64,000 nt of DNA from Chloroflexi bacterium HGW-Chloroflexi-10. GTDB lineage: Bacteria; Chloroflexota; Anaerolineae; Anaerolineales; Anaerolineaceae. The notes under the pieces were generated by a model. That model made no database searches. It was not told where the DNA came from and saw only the letters and a list, made by a program, of their open reading frames with translations. The position numbers were made by a program, and so were the translations under genes. Below are positions 1-8,232 of the stretch, one piece after another. The stretch spans positions 1-64,000 of the forward strand of contig PHBZ01000012.1 of NCBI GenBank assembly GCA_002840755.1, given 5' to 3'. The stretch's first letter is position 1. Every line of letters starts with the position of its first letter.

Positions 1-648
1 TGTCTATCGGCTGCCAGTTGGGGAGCCAGCCCGGCGAACTGCCGGCGGGCTTATGTGGACAGCAGCCTGACGACCTGGAAGACCTATATGCCAAGCGACA
101 GCAATATTCCGGCCGAGATCAGGTTTCCGGGTGGAAACAATCGTGGCAATATCCAATTTCTGAGCGGGGCAGGTTCGTGGGAAGAAGACCTGGTAAATTT
201 CATCAATATGTACCCGAGCTATGCTGACCGGGATATCTTCACCTTGCAGCACAACTACCTGCATGTTGCGGCTGGATCGACGATAGACAACGTGTATTTC
301 GATCCCAATTATGGCGGGACGAATATCTATGACGTATTGGCATTGGAAGCGCAGTACCCGAACAAGACCTTCGTCTACTGGACAACATCCCTGGCACGCA
401 CAGTGGGAACGCAGGATGCCCAATCGTTCAATGACCAGATGCGAGACTGGGCGCGAGCCAATGGCAAAGTGCTGCTGGATGTGGCCGCCATTGAAAGCCA
501 TGCTCCGGATGGATCGGTGTGCCGAAACGGGCAGGGTTATGAGGTTATCTGTGTAAATTACACCACCGAGAGTGATGGTGGTCATCTGGGCAGTGTTTCC
601 GGCGGCAAGATTCAGATCGCCAAAGCGATGTGGGTACCAGAACATTAA
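1..648 (+). CDS. SGNH/GDSL-like hydrolase, C-terminal part (5' truncated)
   Basis: The frame is open from the first base of the window, so the start of the gene lies outside it; 215 residues are visible. The C-terminal stretch contains FNDQMRDWARANGKVLLDVA followed by a late DGGHLG, an arrangement like the final Asp-x-x-His block of SGNH hydrolases, where the Asp and His complete the catalytic triad. The GDS block with the nucleophile serine would lie upstream and cannot be seen. Such enzymes are usually secreted esterases or lipases acting on acyl or acetyl groups. A strong hairpin terminator follows directly, so this is the last gene of its transcript. A GTG at 55 could in principle be a start, but the upstream frame is also coding-like. 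The family call is moderate; the substrate is unknown. Confidence 0.55.
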   Translation, partial: CLSAASWGASPANCRRAYVDSSLTTWKTYMPSDSNIPAEIRFPGGNNRGNIQFLSGAGSWEEDLVNFINMYPSYADRDIFTLQHNYLHVAAGSTIDNVYFDPNYGGTNIYDVLALEAQYPNKTFVYWTTSLARTVGTQDAQSFNDQMRDWARANGKVLLDVAAIESHAPDGSVCRNGQGYEVICVNYTTESDGGHLGSVSGGKIQIAKAMWVPEH

Positions 649-653
649 ATTTG

Positions 654-690
654 ACCCGGATGACAAACTCATCCGGGTGTTTTGTTGTTA
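654..690 (+). terminator. Rho-independent terminator
   Basis: A perfect 10-bp stem (ACCCGGATGA at 654-663 with its complement at 669-678) encloses a 5-nt loop and is followed by a T-rich tail (GTTTTGTTGTT). It sits 5 nt after the stop codon of the SGNH-like gene. Confidence 0.9.
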
Positions 691-724
691 AATTGATCTT
701 GAACAACCTCTATATTTGTTTGAA

Positions 725-886
725 CTAGCTCAGAAGTTCAAGGATATGATCGAGAACATAAGATTGGATGATGCGCTAGACCGAAAGATTTTCACCATGT
801 TCTTCCCGCATTAAACTGACATAGATATTAGTAAGTGTTTCACCGGTCGCATCCAATCGCCTCAGAAGAAATTCAGTTTCTTTCAT
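725..886 (-). pseudogene. Possible small decayed gene or 36-aa small ORF
   Basis: On the minus strand an ATG at 886 opens a frame reading MKETEFLLRRLDATGETLTN and onward to an in-frame TAG at 776-778 (36 residues). The same frame then continues for another 16 residues to a second stop at 725. The composition looks protein-like on both sides of the stop, so this may be a short gene interrupted by a nonsense mutation. There is no clear ribosome binding site and no recognisable family. The remaining bases of the 649-1057 gap hold only the terminator above and two direct copies of ATTGTAAAATAG (930-941 and 984-995). Confidence 0.2.
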
Positions 887-1057
887 ATATAAGATTTTAT
901 ATTAAAGTTTGGCTTTTTCCAACAGAACCATTGTAAAATAGTAATAGTAAAAAGACTTTATTTGTATGGATTGTAGTAACCAGATTGTAAAATAGACAAG
1001 TATTGATTATTCGGCTATTTGTGGATGCTTAATATTTCACAGAAGGAAAATTTTTCA

Positions 1058-3160
1058 GTGGGAATCATTTGTTGGATTACAAAATTGCTTAATCGCTTCT
1101 TTAAATCCTATTCGTTGCGGTCGCAGATTATGATTAGTTTTGCAATCCTGACTATTTTCAGTGTGACCGTGGTGGGACTGACAGCGCTGAGAATAAATTA
1201 CCGGTATCTTGAACAAGAAAAACGCACTCAAAGCATGATCATGATTGGGAATTTTTATCAGACATTGGAAAATGAGATCACCAATATGGTTGTGTTAGCA
1301 GCCTCACGCCCTTCTATGGCGCAATATTTAATCAGTAACGATACAGAAAATATGCAGGCTTATTTGCTTGATTTTAAAAAAGGCATGCCGAATATTGACG
1401 AAATTTTCATTTGTGATTCCTCAGGAAATTTGATAGCTGCGACTGAAGCAGAATTAGGATTTTCGACCTGTAATTTTGATACGAATCCTTTTTACACCGT
1501 AATCAACATGGATGGTGAAGCGCATGCCTGGTTACTGCGCGGCCGAAAAATCTTTAATCAGGGCGATCCAGTCGGAACTGTAATTTTAGGAATTGAATTT
1601 GACAATGAGTTATTAATGGAAATGTGTGATCAATGCAACCTTTATCACACATTGTTATCCAATAATCAGGTCATTGCTACCAGCTTTGGTGAAAGATATT
1701 CTCAAAAAACAAATGTTCGATACATACCTACAAATCTTGCCGACGAACAATTTCAGGAATCTTTCAATATTCAGGATCATCAATACTATGTTTCTCACTT
1801 TCCCTTAAATAATAACGGATTAAGTGTGGAAGTTGCGCTGGATGTGACCAGTATCCATCTCGATCACAAACAACAGGAGTTAATCCTGACAATCCTAATC
1901 CTGGTGGTGTTGATTTTTGCTGTGGTTTTTGGTGGATTTCTGGCACGTTGTATTCAGTTACCATTAACAAAGTTTGTAGCTGCAGCTAATCAGATGGAGA
2001 ATTTGAATCTGAGTAACCCGGTAAGGGTGAACACAAAATTACAAGAAGTCGTGGAATTATCCCAAGTGCTGGAGAATTTGCGCTTAAGAATTAACGAAGC
2101 GCTAACCTCATTACAAAATGAAAAACAATGGAGCGATTTGTTGCTTGAGTCGATTGTGGAAGGGATTATCATTCTTGACGACGACAGAGTTACTTATTTC
2201 AGCCCAGGTGCAGAACGGATCACAAATTGGCAGCGGGAAGAAGTAAATACAAGATCGATCAACGAAGTATTAAAGCCAGCAGACCACACGGATAGCCTTC
2301 TTGAAATGCTTCCTCCGCTGGGGGAAAAGTTGCGTTGTACATTTACATTAAAAGATGATAAGAAAAAAATTCTTTCTATCACACATGCACAGTTACCGAC
2401 AACGAAAGAAGAACACAGTTCAACAGTTCTGGTACTGCGTGATGTGAGCCAAGAGGAATCTTTGAGTCATCTATTGGGTTCTTTTTTGGGCAATATCACC
2501 CATGAGTTTCGCACACCACTTTCAGCTCTGGCAGCCTCCATTGAGATTCTTCTAAGCGAGGCAGACGATCTGAGCCAGCCCGAAATCAAAGAGTTGTTAA
2601 GATCTATTCACCTGAGCACATTGAATCTTGAAAACCTGATTGATAATTTGCTGGAAGGGTCGAGTATCGAAACCGGACGTTTTCGTGTCAGTCCGCAGCC
2701 AACTGATCTGCGAAAAGTGATTTATACGGCCTGCGAAACGATTGATCCTTTATTGAAAAAATATGGACAAAATTTAAAAATAGATTTACCGGCAAAATGT
2801 CCTCTGGTATTGATTGACGGAAGAAGAATCAACCAGGTCTTGCTCAACTTGTTATCCAATGCCAGTAAATACGGACCAATAGACGGAGAAATTGAACTTT
2901 GCACAAAGGTTTTGTCTGATTTTGTTGAGGTAAGTATTGCAGATTGTGGAAAAGGGATTCCGCCAGCATATTGGGATGTCATTTTTTCCGGATTTGTTTT
3001 GCACTCGAAAGATGAAGGGCTTAAACACAAGGGAGCCGGATTGGGCTTATCTGTCAGCAATGCAATTGTTAAAGCACACGGTGGAATAATGGGAGTAAGA
3101 AACCTTGCAGGCAGCGGTGCTGAGTTCTGGTTCACAGTTCCTATTACAGGTGAAGAATGA
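1058..3160 (+). CDS. Membrane sensor histidine kinase (sensor-HAMP-PAS-HisKA-HATPase)
   Basis: This is a 700-residue transmembrane histidine kinase. I see TM1 at about 24-45, an extracytoplasmic sensor region of about 230 residues, TM2 at about 273-297, HAMP to about 350, a PAS domain from about 358, the phospho-acceptor H482 in NITHEFRTPLSA, an N box near 592 (NQVLLNLLSNASKYG), a DCGKGIP G1 box near 628 and GAGLGLS near 659. The GTG at 1058 is preferred because AGAAGGA lies 10 nt upstream; ATG 1025 and TTG 1019 are possible earlier starts. Its stop overlaps the start of the next gene by 4 bp (ATGA), so kinase and regulator are translated together. It probably controls the cytochrome operon downstream. 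The signal sensed is unknown. Confidence 0.93.
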   Translation: MGIICWITKLLNRFFKSYSLRSQIMISFAILTIFSVTVVGLTALRINYRYLEQEKRTQSMIMIGNFYQTLENEITNMVVLAASRPSMAQYLISNDTENMQAYLLDFKKGMPNIDEIFICDSSGNLIAATEAELGFSTCNFDTNPFYTVINMDGEAHAWLLRGRKIFNQGDPVGTVILGIEFDNELLMEMCDQCNLYHTLLSNNQVIATSFGERYSQKTNVRYIPTNLADEQFQESFNIQDHQYYVSHFPLNNNGLSVEVALDVTSIHLDHKQQELILTILILVVLIFAVVFGGFLARCIQLPLTKFVAAANQMENLNLSNPVRVNTKLQEVVELSQVLENLRLRINEALTSLQNEKQWSDLLLESIVEGIIILDDDRVTYFSPGAERITNWQREEVNTRSINEVLKPADHTDSLLEMLPPLGEKLRCTFTLKDDKKKILSITHAQLPTTKEEHSSTVLVLRDVSQEESLSHLLGSFLGNITHEFRTPLSALAASIEILLSEADDLSQPEIKELLRSIHLSTLNLENLIDNLLEGSSIETGRFRVSPQPTDLRKVIYTACETIDPLLKKYGQNLKIDLPAKCPLVLIDGRRINQVLLNLLSNASKYGPIDGEIELCTKVLSDFVEVSIADCGKGIPPAYWDVIFSGFVLHSKDEGLKHKGAGLGLSVSNAIVKAHGGIMGVRNLAGSGAEFWFTVPITGEE

Positions 3161-3840
3161 AGGTCTTAATTGTTGACGATGACCGAACTTTGGCAGATAT
3201 CATTGCTTTTACTTTTAAACGGGAAGGTTTTGAGGTAATTCTGGCTGAAGATGGAGAAAAGGCCTACCAAAGCTGGAAAAATGACAATCCCGATTTAATC
3301 ATTCTGGATGTAAACATTCCAAAAGTAGATGGGTTTAGTGTGTGCAAACGTATTCGCGAACAGTCGGATATACCTATCATATTGTTAACAGTTCGCAGTG
3401 ATGAGGAAGATATTTTAGGCGGCTTTAGTATCGGTGCAGACGATTACATCACCAAACCTTTCAGCCCAAGGCAATTAATGGCACGGGTAAAGGCTGTGCT
3501 GCGCCGTTCAAAGAAGAAGGCTCCAGTGACAACCAGGAATTGGGGAAAAATTTCTCTAAATCTCAATCGCTACGAGCTCCAAATCAACAACAATTCTCCC
3601 ATTCAGTTATCCGGGTTGGAATTAAGATTAATGGATTGCCTGATGATCAATATAGGCCAGATTGTAACAGCGGAAATTATTATTGATCACGTATGGGGAT
3701 CCCAAGGCGGGGATATGGATATGGTACGCCAACTCGTTCACCGCTTGCGGGTAAAAATTGAGAAAAATTCCGTTAACCAGGTATTTATTAATAATGTCCC
3801 TGGTTTGGGTTATGAGTTACTGCAAAACGAAACCGATTAA
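3157..3840 (+). CDS. OmpR/PhoB-type response regulator
   Basis: This 227-residue protein has a receiver domain (acidic D7-D9, phospho-acceptor D51, T78, K100) and a C-terminal winged helix whose recognition helix reads DMVRQLVHRLRVKIE. It is translationally coupled to the upstream histidine kinase, its presumed phosphodonor. Proteins of this class bind tandem direct repeats with about 11-bp spacing, and exactly such an array lies in the next intergenic region (3884-3916), so activation of the cytochrome operon from there is likely. The regulator at 7543-8232 is a close paralogue with an almost identical recognition helix and probably reads the same site. Family assignment is firm; the regulatory target is inferred from the arrangement. 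Confidence 0.95.
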   Translation: MKVLIVDDDRTLADIIAFTFKREGFEVILAEDGEKAYQSWKNDNPDLIILDVNIPKVDGFSVCKRIREQSDIPIILLTVRSDEEDILGGFSIGADDYITKPFSPRQLMARVKAVLRRSKKKAPVTTRNWGKISLNLNRYELQINNNSPIQLSGLELRLMDCLMINIGQIVTAEIIIDHVWGSQGGDMDMVRQLVHRLRVKIEKNSVNQVFINNVPGLGYELLQNETD

Positions 3841-3883
3841 CTTCGGTTTAAATTTTCCTCGATAACACCACATAAATTAGCGA

Positions 3884-3940
3884 TTGTCACACAGTTGTCA
3901 CAGATTCATCACAATTGCTGTTATACAAAAGCTATAGAAT
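3884..3940 (+). promoter_or_regulatory. Tandem OmpR-type binding repeats and promoter for cytochrome operon
   Basis: TTGTCACA occurs at 3884 and 3895, and a third copy with two changes (TCATCACA) at 3906, giving a strict 11-bp period. This resembles Pho-box or OmpR-box architecture. A TAGAAT -10-like hexamer follows at 3935-3940 with no good -35, as expected for an activator-dependent promoter. It reads toward the small membrane protein and cytochrome genes. Likely bound by the OmpR-type regulators at 3157 and/or 7543 (inference). Confidence 0.6.
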
Positions 3941-4008
3941 AAGAATATAAAAGACTGCTTTCGCCTTCGAACAGTTAGTATTTTCTTCAACATAAATCGA
4001 GGTGTGTT

Positions 4009-4278
4009 ATGTTTTATTTTTTAGTTGGTGTTATCTGTGTTGGTTACCTGATTTACTGTCGATTAAAAATGATTGAAACTAAATCGTTAAAGGTCTCTTG
4101 CCCCTTCACTCTCCTTGGAACAATGGCTGTTTCGGTTGCTCTTTATCTGACGGATCACAAGCTCATTGCTTGGATTGTTTTATTGGTCGGTCTTTATCTT
4201 CTCACTTTAACCCTCATTGCAATTAGAAAAATAACAATGCAAAAATTGGATCCTGTTACGGGGTCAATTAATAATTAG
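4009..4278 (+). CDS. Small membrane protein, function unknown
   Basis: This 89-residue protein is mostly hydrophobic, with three probable membrane segments (about 2-17, 34-48 and 54-73). The sequence AATCGAGGTG upstream provides a ribosome binding site for the ATG at 4009. It is the first gene after the tandem-repeat promoter and lies 47 nt before the octahaem cytochrome gene, so it is probably co-transcribed with the electron transfer unit. I do not recognise the family. Its place suggests an accessory or assembly role for the membrane redox complex, but nothing in the sequence proves it. Confidence 0.7.
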   Translation: MFYFLVGVICVGYLIYCRLKMIETKSLKVSCPFTLLGTMAVSVALYLTDHKLIAWIVLLVGLYLLTLTLIAIRKITMQKLDPVTGSINN

Positions 4279-4325
4279 GATTTTTATCACAAAAACCACA
4301 TAATTTAATAATTTTAAAAGGGTAT

Positions 4326-5411
4326 ATGATGGCTGAAATATTTTTTCGGAAGCATGTCTTGGTTTGTGTTGTTTTATTATGTATTTGTGGGTTGGCATTG
4401 GGAACAGCAACCTTTTCCGTCCAAGCCGCAAGCGAATCCGGCAGGATTTCATTGGAAGAAATTCCTGGCAATGGAAACTGCCTGGAGTGTCATGATCAAC
4501 CTGACTGGGAATGGAAACTGGCAAATGGGGATAAATTATTACTCTCCATTGAAGGTGAAGCATTCAATCAATCGGTACACAAAGATATGCAATGTATAGA
4601 ATGCCACATTGGGTATGAGGACTTTCCAGCGCCGCACAACAAAATTACAGCAACTAATAAACGGCAATACATGGTCAGTTACCATGATACCTGTCAAAAA
4701 TGCCACCAGGAACAATTTAATTTGATATCAGGAAATGTTCATGATGAACTTTATATCAGTGGGAATCTAAATACACCTTTGTGTGCTGATTGTCATCAAC
4801 CACATACTCAGGCGCATATGAGTGAATTGGAAAAACCACAGGAAAATGGGCACGTCAGTTGGGAATCTCAAATTTGTGTAGATTGTCACCAGAGTGAATT
4901 CGATAACTATAAAGAAAGTGTACATGGCAAAGGTCTACTTGCCGGAGATAATACCGACATGCCAGACTGTGTAGATTGTCACAATGTTCACGATATCAAT
5001 GACCCGACCCAAAGTTTATTCCGCATGAATTCAGTGGATACCTGTGCAAAATGTCATTCTAATACGGATGTTATGGAAAAATATGGTCTGGAGACCAATG
5101 TTCTGGATACCTACCTGGTTTTCCATGATACAACTGTGACTTTAATTGAGGAATATAACCCCGATTCTCTAACAAATAAGCCAACTTGTTTTGACTGTCA
5201 TGGTATTCATGAAGTGGGCAGTTTTAATCCTCCTCCTATTGAGGCGAATATCTCGGCTATGACGCTTTACCCTGAGGTTAATGTGAAACAAGCCGGCCCA
5301 CCGGTTGAAAACGTAGGATTTACTGGTGTGATGATCGGTATATTAATTGGTAGTATAGGCGCATTTACCCTAAATCAGTTGATCAAAGAAAAACGAGAAA
5401 ATGAATCCTAA
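4326..5411 (+). CDS. Octahaem c-type cytochrome, membrane anchored
   Basis: The 361-residue protein has an N-terminal signal or anchor segment (about 10-34) and eight CxxCH haem-binding motifs, with first cysteines at residues 52, 90, 123, 153, 184, 215, 240 and 288. A C-terminal membrane helix (about 332-353) is followed by a charged KEKRENES tail, so the haem domain should face the outside of the membrane. No extra motif typical of octahaem hydroxylamine or tetrathionate reductases is obvious, so it is more likely an electron carrier than a known reductase. The genes for an iron-sulfur subunit and an NrfD-like quinol subunit follow, which suggests a quinol-linked complex with this cytochrome as the exit or entry point for electrons. 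Start could be ATG 4326 or 4329. Confidence 0.93.
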   Translation: MMAEIFFRKHVLVCVVLLCICGLALGTATFSVQAASESGRISLEEIPGNGNCLECHDQPDWEWKLANGDKLLLSIEGEAFNQSVHKDMQCIECHIGYEDFPAPHNKITATNKRQYMVSYHDTCQKCHQEQFNLISGNVHDELYISGNLNTPLCADCHQPHTQAHMSELEKPQENGHVSWESQICVDCHQSEFDNYKESVHGKGLLAGDNTDMPDCVDCHNVHDINDPTQSLFRMNSVDTCAKCHSNTDVMEKYGLETNVLDTYLVFHDTTVTLIEEYNPDSLTNKPTCFDCHGIHEVGSFNPPPIEANISAMTLYPEVNVKQAGPPVENVGFTGVMIGILIGSIGAFTLNQLIKEKRENES

Positions 5412-5428
5412 GAGCGAGGAAACTTATT

Positions 5429-6283
5429 ATGACGATGGATCGCAGAGAATTTATTAAAAAAACTGGTTTGGGTCTGGCTGGATTAATGGTTTTACCTGAA
5501 ATTAAGCAAGGCTCAGCTTCAGAAGCAGCAGAAGATGGTTATGGAGTCTTATATGATGCAACAGCTTGCATTGGCTGCCGGGAATGTGAGGTAGCCTGTA
5601 AAGGCCAACGCGGCATTGCCCCGCAAAATGATGTGGAATTAGATGCCGACACCTGGACAATTATAAAACTCTATCAGGATCCACAGATTGGCTCCCCTTA
5701 TTCCTTTATCAAGAGAAATTGTATGCATTGTATTGATCCTGCCTGTGTTTCTGCTTGCCCGGTAGGTGCAATGCAGAAGACGGGGGAGGGACCAGTAATT
5801 TACGATGAAACAATTTGTATTGGATGTCGTTATTGTATGGCTGCCTGTCCGTTTGATGTGCCAAAATATGAATGGGAAACTGTCTTTCCACGAGTACAAA
5901 AATGTGATTTATGCGCAGACCGCTTGAGTGAAGGCTTACAACCTGCTTGTGTAGAAGCCTGCCGGATCGGTGCAATAAAATTTGGTAAGCGGTCTGATTT
6001 GTTGGCTGAAGCGCATGATCGAATTAATAACAATCCGGAGAAATATGTAAATGCAGTTTATGGAGAAAATGAAGTAGGTGGTACATCTGTAATGTATCTT
6101 TCTAAAATTCCCTTTGAAGAGCTTGGATTACCGGTACTCGGCAGTAGTTCCCTTCCCTCATTGACCTGGCCATGGATGAAAGCTGTACCTGGGTTAGCTG
6201 TTGTTGTGGCTGGTTTGATGACAGTTTTGTATTGGGCAACCGGTCGAAAATTGAAAATCCAGGTACAAGAGGAGGAAAAATAA
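5429..6283 (+). CDS. Tat-exported four-cluster [4Fe-4S] ferredoxin subunit (HybA/DsrO-like)
   Basis: This 284-residue protein begins with a twin-arginine signal (DRREFIKKTGLGLAGLMVLP), so it is exported folded. Sixteen cysteines in four groups (47/50/53/57, 98/101/106/110, 130/133/136/140, 159/162/174/178) fit four [4Fe-4S] clusters in the order seen in HybA, DsrO and NrfC-type subunits. A C-terminal membrane helix lies at about 240-264, as in HybA. It is placed between the octahaem cytochrome and the NrfD-like membrane subunit and should wire electrons between quinol and haems. A GAGGAAAC ribosome binding site precedes the ATG. The next gene starts immediately after the stop. Confidence 0.93.
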   Translation: MTMDRREFIKKTGLGLAGLMVLPEIKQGSASEAAEDGYGVLYDATACIGCRECEVACKGQRGIAPQNDVELDADTWTIIKLYQDPQIGSPYSFIKRNCMHCIDPACVSACPVGAMQKTGEGPVIYDETICIGCRYCMAACPFDVPKYEWETVFPRVQKCDLCADRLSEGLQPACVEACRIGAIKFGKRSDLLAEAHDRINNNPEKYVNAVYGENEVGGTSVMYLSKIPFEELGLPVLGSSSLPSLTWPWMKAVPGLAVVVAGLMTVLYWATGRKLKIQVQEEEK

Positions 6284-7546
6284 ATGACTACTATTTTACA
6301 CAAAAAGACAAGTCAGACTTTTGGTGCGGGTACCCTGGTATTGGCATTCCTCTCTTTGCTTGGATTGATTTTAGTGGTATATCGCTGGATTGTTGGATTA
6401 GGGGTCACCACAGGATTAAGTGATGGCAGAGGTTGGGGTTTATGGATCAGCTTTGATGTATTATTCGGAATTGCTATTGCTTCCGGTGCATTTTGCATTG
6501 CTGGTGTAGTGTATATTCTGCGCTTAAAAGAGTTCTATCCCATTTTACGCCCAACCGTTCTGACCGGTTTTCTCGGTTATGCCTTAGCAGCTTTTGCCAT
6601 TTCATTTGATTTGGGTTTTCCTCAGCGTATTTATTACATGATCTTTAATTGGAATATCCACTCGCCGCTTTTTGAAGTTGGCTGGTGCGTGATGATTTAT
6701 GCCACAGTGCTGGCGTTAGAAATTTCCCCCATTGTTTTTGAGCGTTTCAATATGAAAGCTCCAATGCGAATCATCCGAGCCATCACCATTCCCTTGGTTA
6801 TATTGGGTATCGTTCTCTCAACCATGCATCAATCTTCATTGGGAACATTGTTTTTGCTCATGCCGCATCGGGTGCATCCATTATGGTATTCACCCATTAT
6901 GCCTGTGTTATTCTTTGTTTCTGCAATTGGTGCCGGATTAGCAATGGTGATCGTTGAATCAACCTGGAGTTATTTTGGGTTGAAACATAAGCTGGAAGTT
7001 AAACTGCTGGGAAAAATCGCCCGTGCCATACCGATCGTATTAGGAATTTTCCTGGTTTTGAGAATGGTGGATCTGTTCATTTCGGGTGATGGTGTGTTTT
7101 TGTTTTCCGAAGGTTATTTGAGCGTTCTGTTTTGGTTTGAAACCCTCATTTTTACCATTTTACCTATTATCCTGTTTTCAATACCGAGTGTTCGCCGGAA
7201 ACCAATGCAGATGTTCAGTGTGGCTTTGTTGGTAATCGCGGGTCTACTCATTAACCGTTTTAATATAAGCCTGGTTGCTTTCTCCGCTGGTGCTTATGCG
7301 CCAACATGGCAAGAGCTATTCGTCTCGATTGGCATGGTCGCGATTGGAGCCCTTGTGTTTACCCTGGCATCCAGGTATCTGGCAGTTTTTCCGCATCATT
7401 CTGAAGAAAATGTAACCATGCAGAACTCAACGGATTCCTATGCTGTAGGAGAATTGAACCCGGCTATGGTTGCTCAATCTCCAACCAAAACACAACAAAT
7501 TGAAGGAAAGCATACAAAAGAATCCTATATTTCGAGTCTTGAATGA
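6284..7546 (+). CDS. NrfD/HybB-family integral membrane quinol subunit
   Basis: The protein has 420 residues with about ten hydrophobic helices and no cofactor motif, typical of the NrfD/PsrC/HybB family that binds menaquinol and passes electrons to a partner ferredoxin subunit. It starts directly after the ferredoxin stop codon, with AGAGGAGGAAAAA as a strong ribosome binding site. Similarity is closest in style to HybB (start region VLAFLSLLGLILVVYRWIVG and the conserved WGLWI segment). The end overlaps a response regulator by 4 bp. No molybdopterin, hydrogenase or other catalytic subunit is nearby, so the complex may be a stand-alone quinol:cytochrome module or may pair with a subunit encoded elsewhere. 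Confidence 0.9.
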   Translation: MTTILHKKTSQTFGAGTLVLAFLSLLGLILVVYRWIVGLGVTTGLSDGRGWGLWISFDVLFGIAIASGAFCIAGVVYILRLKEFYPILRPTVLTGFLGYALAAFAISFDLGFPQRIYYMIFNWNIHSPLFEVGWCVMIYATVLALEISPIVFERFNMKAPMRIIRAITIPLVILGIVLSTMHQSSLGTLFLLMPHRVHPLWYSPIMPVLFFVSAIGAGLAMVIVESTWSYFGLKHKLEVKLLGKIARAIPIVLGIFLVLRMVDLFISGDGVFLFSEGYLSVLFWFETLIFTILPIILFSIPSVRRKPMQMFSVALLVIAGLLINRFNISLVAFSAGAYAPTWQELFVSIGMVAIGALVFTLASRYLAVFPHHSEENVTMQNSTDSYAVGELNPAMVAQSPTKTQQIEGKHTKESYISSLE

Positions 7547-8232
7547 AAACTCTGATTGTTGAAGATGATAAAACGCTTGCAGATATCCTTGCTTTTGTTT
7601 TCAATCGGGAAGGATTCGAAGTCATCCATGCTAATAATGGCCAATCAGCATTGAAATTATGGGAACAAAACAACCCTGATCTGATTATTTTGGATATTAA
7701 TATTCCCTTTCCGGATGGATTCAGTGTATGTGAAACGATCCGTAAGAAATTTGATACGCCAATTATCATCCTGACTGTGCGTAATGATGAAGAGGACATT
7801 GTTCATGGATTGGATGTAGGTGCGGATGATTACATCACCAAGCCTTTCAGTCCACGGCAATTAATGGCCCGTGTGTATGCAGTTCTACGGCGCTCAAATC
7901 AGGAATTGCCAGCTTCATGCCGTCAGGTAGGGAATGTCCAACTTGACCTGGATCGGCAGGTTCTGATGGTTGCTGATCAAACGCCAATTCCTTTAACAAC
8001 CCTGGAATGTCGTTTGATTGATTGCCTGATGCGAAATGCCGGACAGGTTGTCAATGCCGAAATTATTATTGATTATGTGTGGGGCACCCAGGACGGAAAT
8101 AAAGAAATGGTGCGTCAACTGGTTCACCGTTTGCGAAAAAAAGTTGAAAATGATCCAACAGAAAAAACGATTATCGAAAACATCCCTGGTTTGGGTTATA
8201 GCCTTAGGATCCAGGAAATACTGCAAACTTAA
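7543..8232 (+). CDS. OmpR/PhoB-type response regulator, coupled to the NrfD gene
   Basis: A 229-residue regulator with receiver (D51 phospho-acceptor, TKP lysine) and winged-helix output. Its ATG overlaps the NrfD-like gene stop by 4 bp, so it is made as part of the redox operon. No kinase gene is paired with it. It closely resembles the regulator at 3157-3840 across the whole length, and the recognition helices EMVRQLVHRLRKKVE and DMVRQLVHRLRVKIE differ only slightly. This suggests duplication and a shared DNA site, with feedback on its own operon (inference). The stop codon overlaps the stop of the convergent NarL-type regulator gene. Confidence 0.93.
   Translation: MKTLIVEDDKTLADILAFVFNREGFEVIHANNGQSALKLWEQNNPDLIILDINIPFPDGFSVCETIRKKFDTPIIILTVRNDEEDIVHGLDVGADDYITKPFSPRQLMARVYAVLRRSNQELPASCRQVGNVQLDLDRQVLMVADQTPIPLTTLECRLIDCLMRNAGQVVNAEIIIDYVWGTQDGNKEMVRQLVHRLRKKVENDPTEKTIIENIPGLGYSLRIQEILQT

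Noticed and set aside
2722..3135. Minus-strand frame of 137 codons inside the histidine kinase gene
   Set aside because: Shadow of the well-supported kinase domain; no recognisable features.
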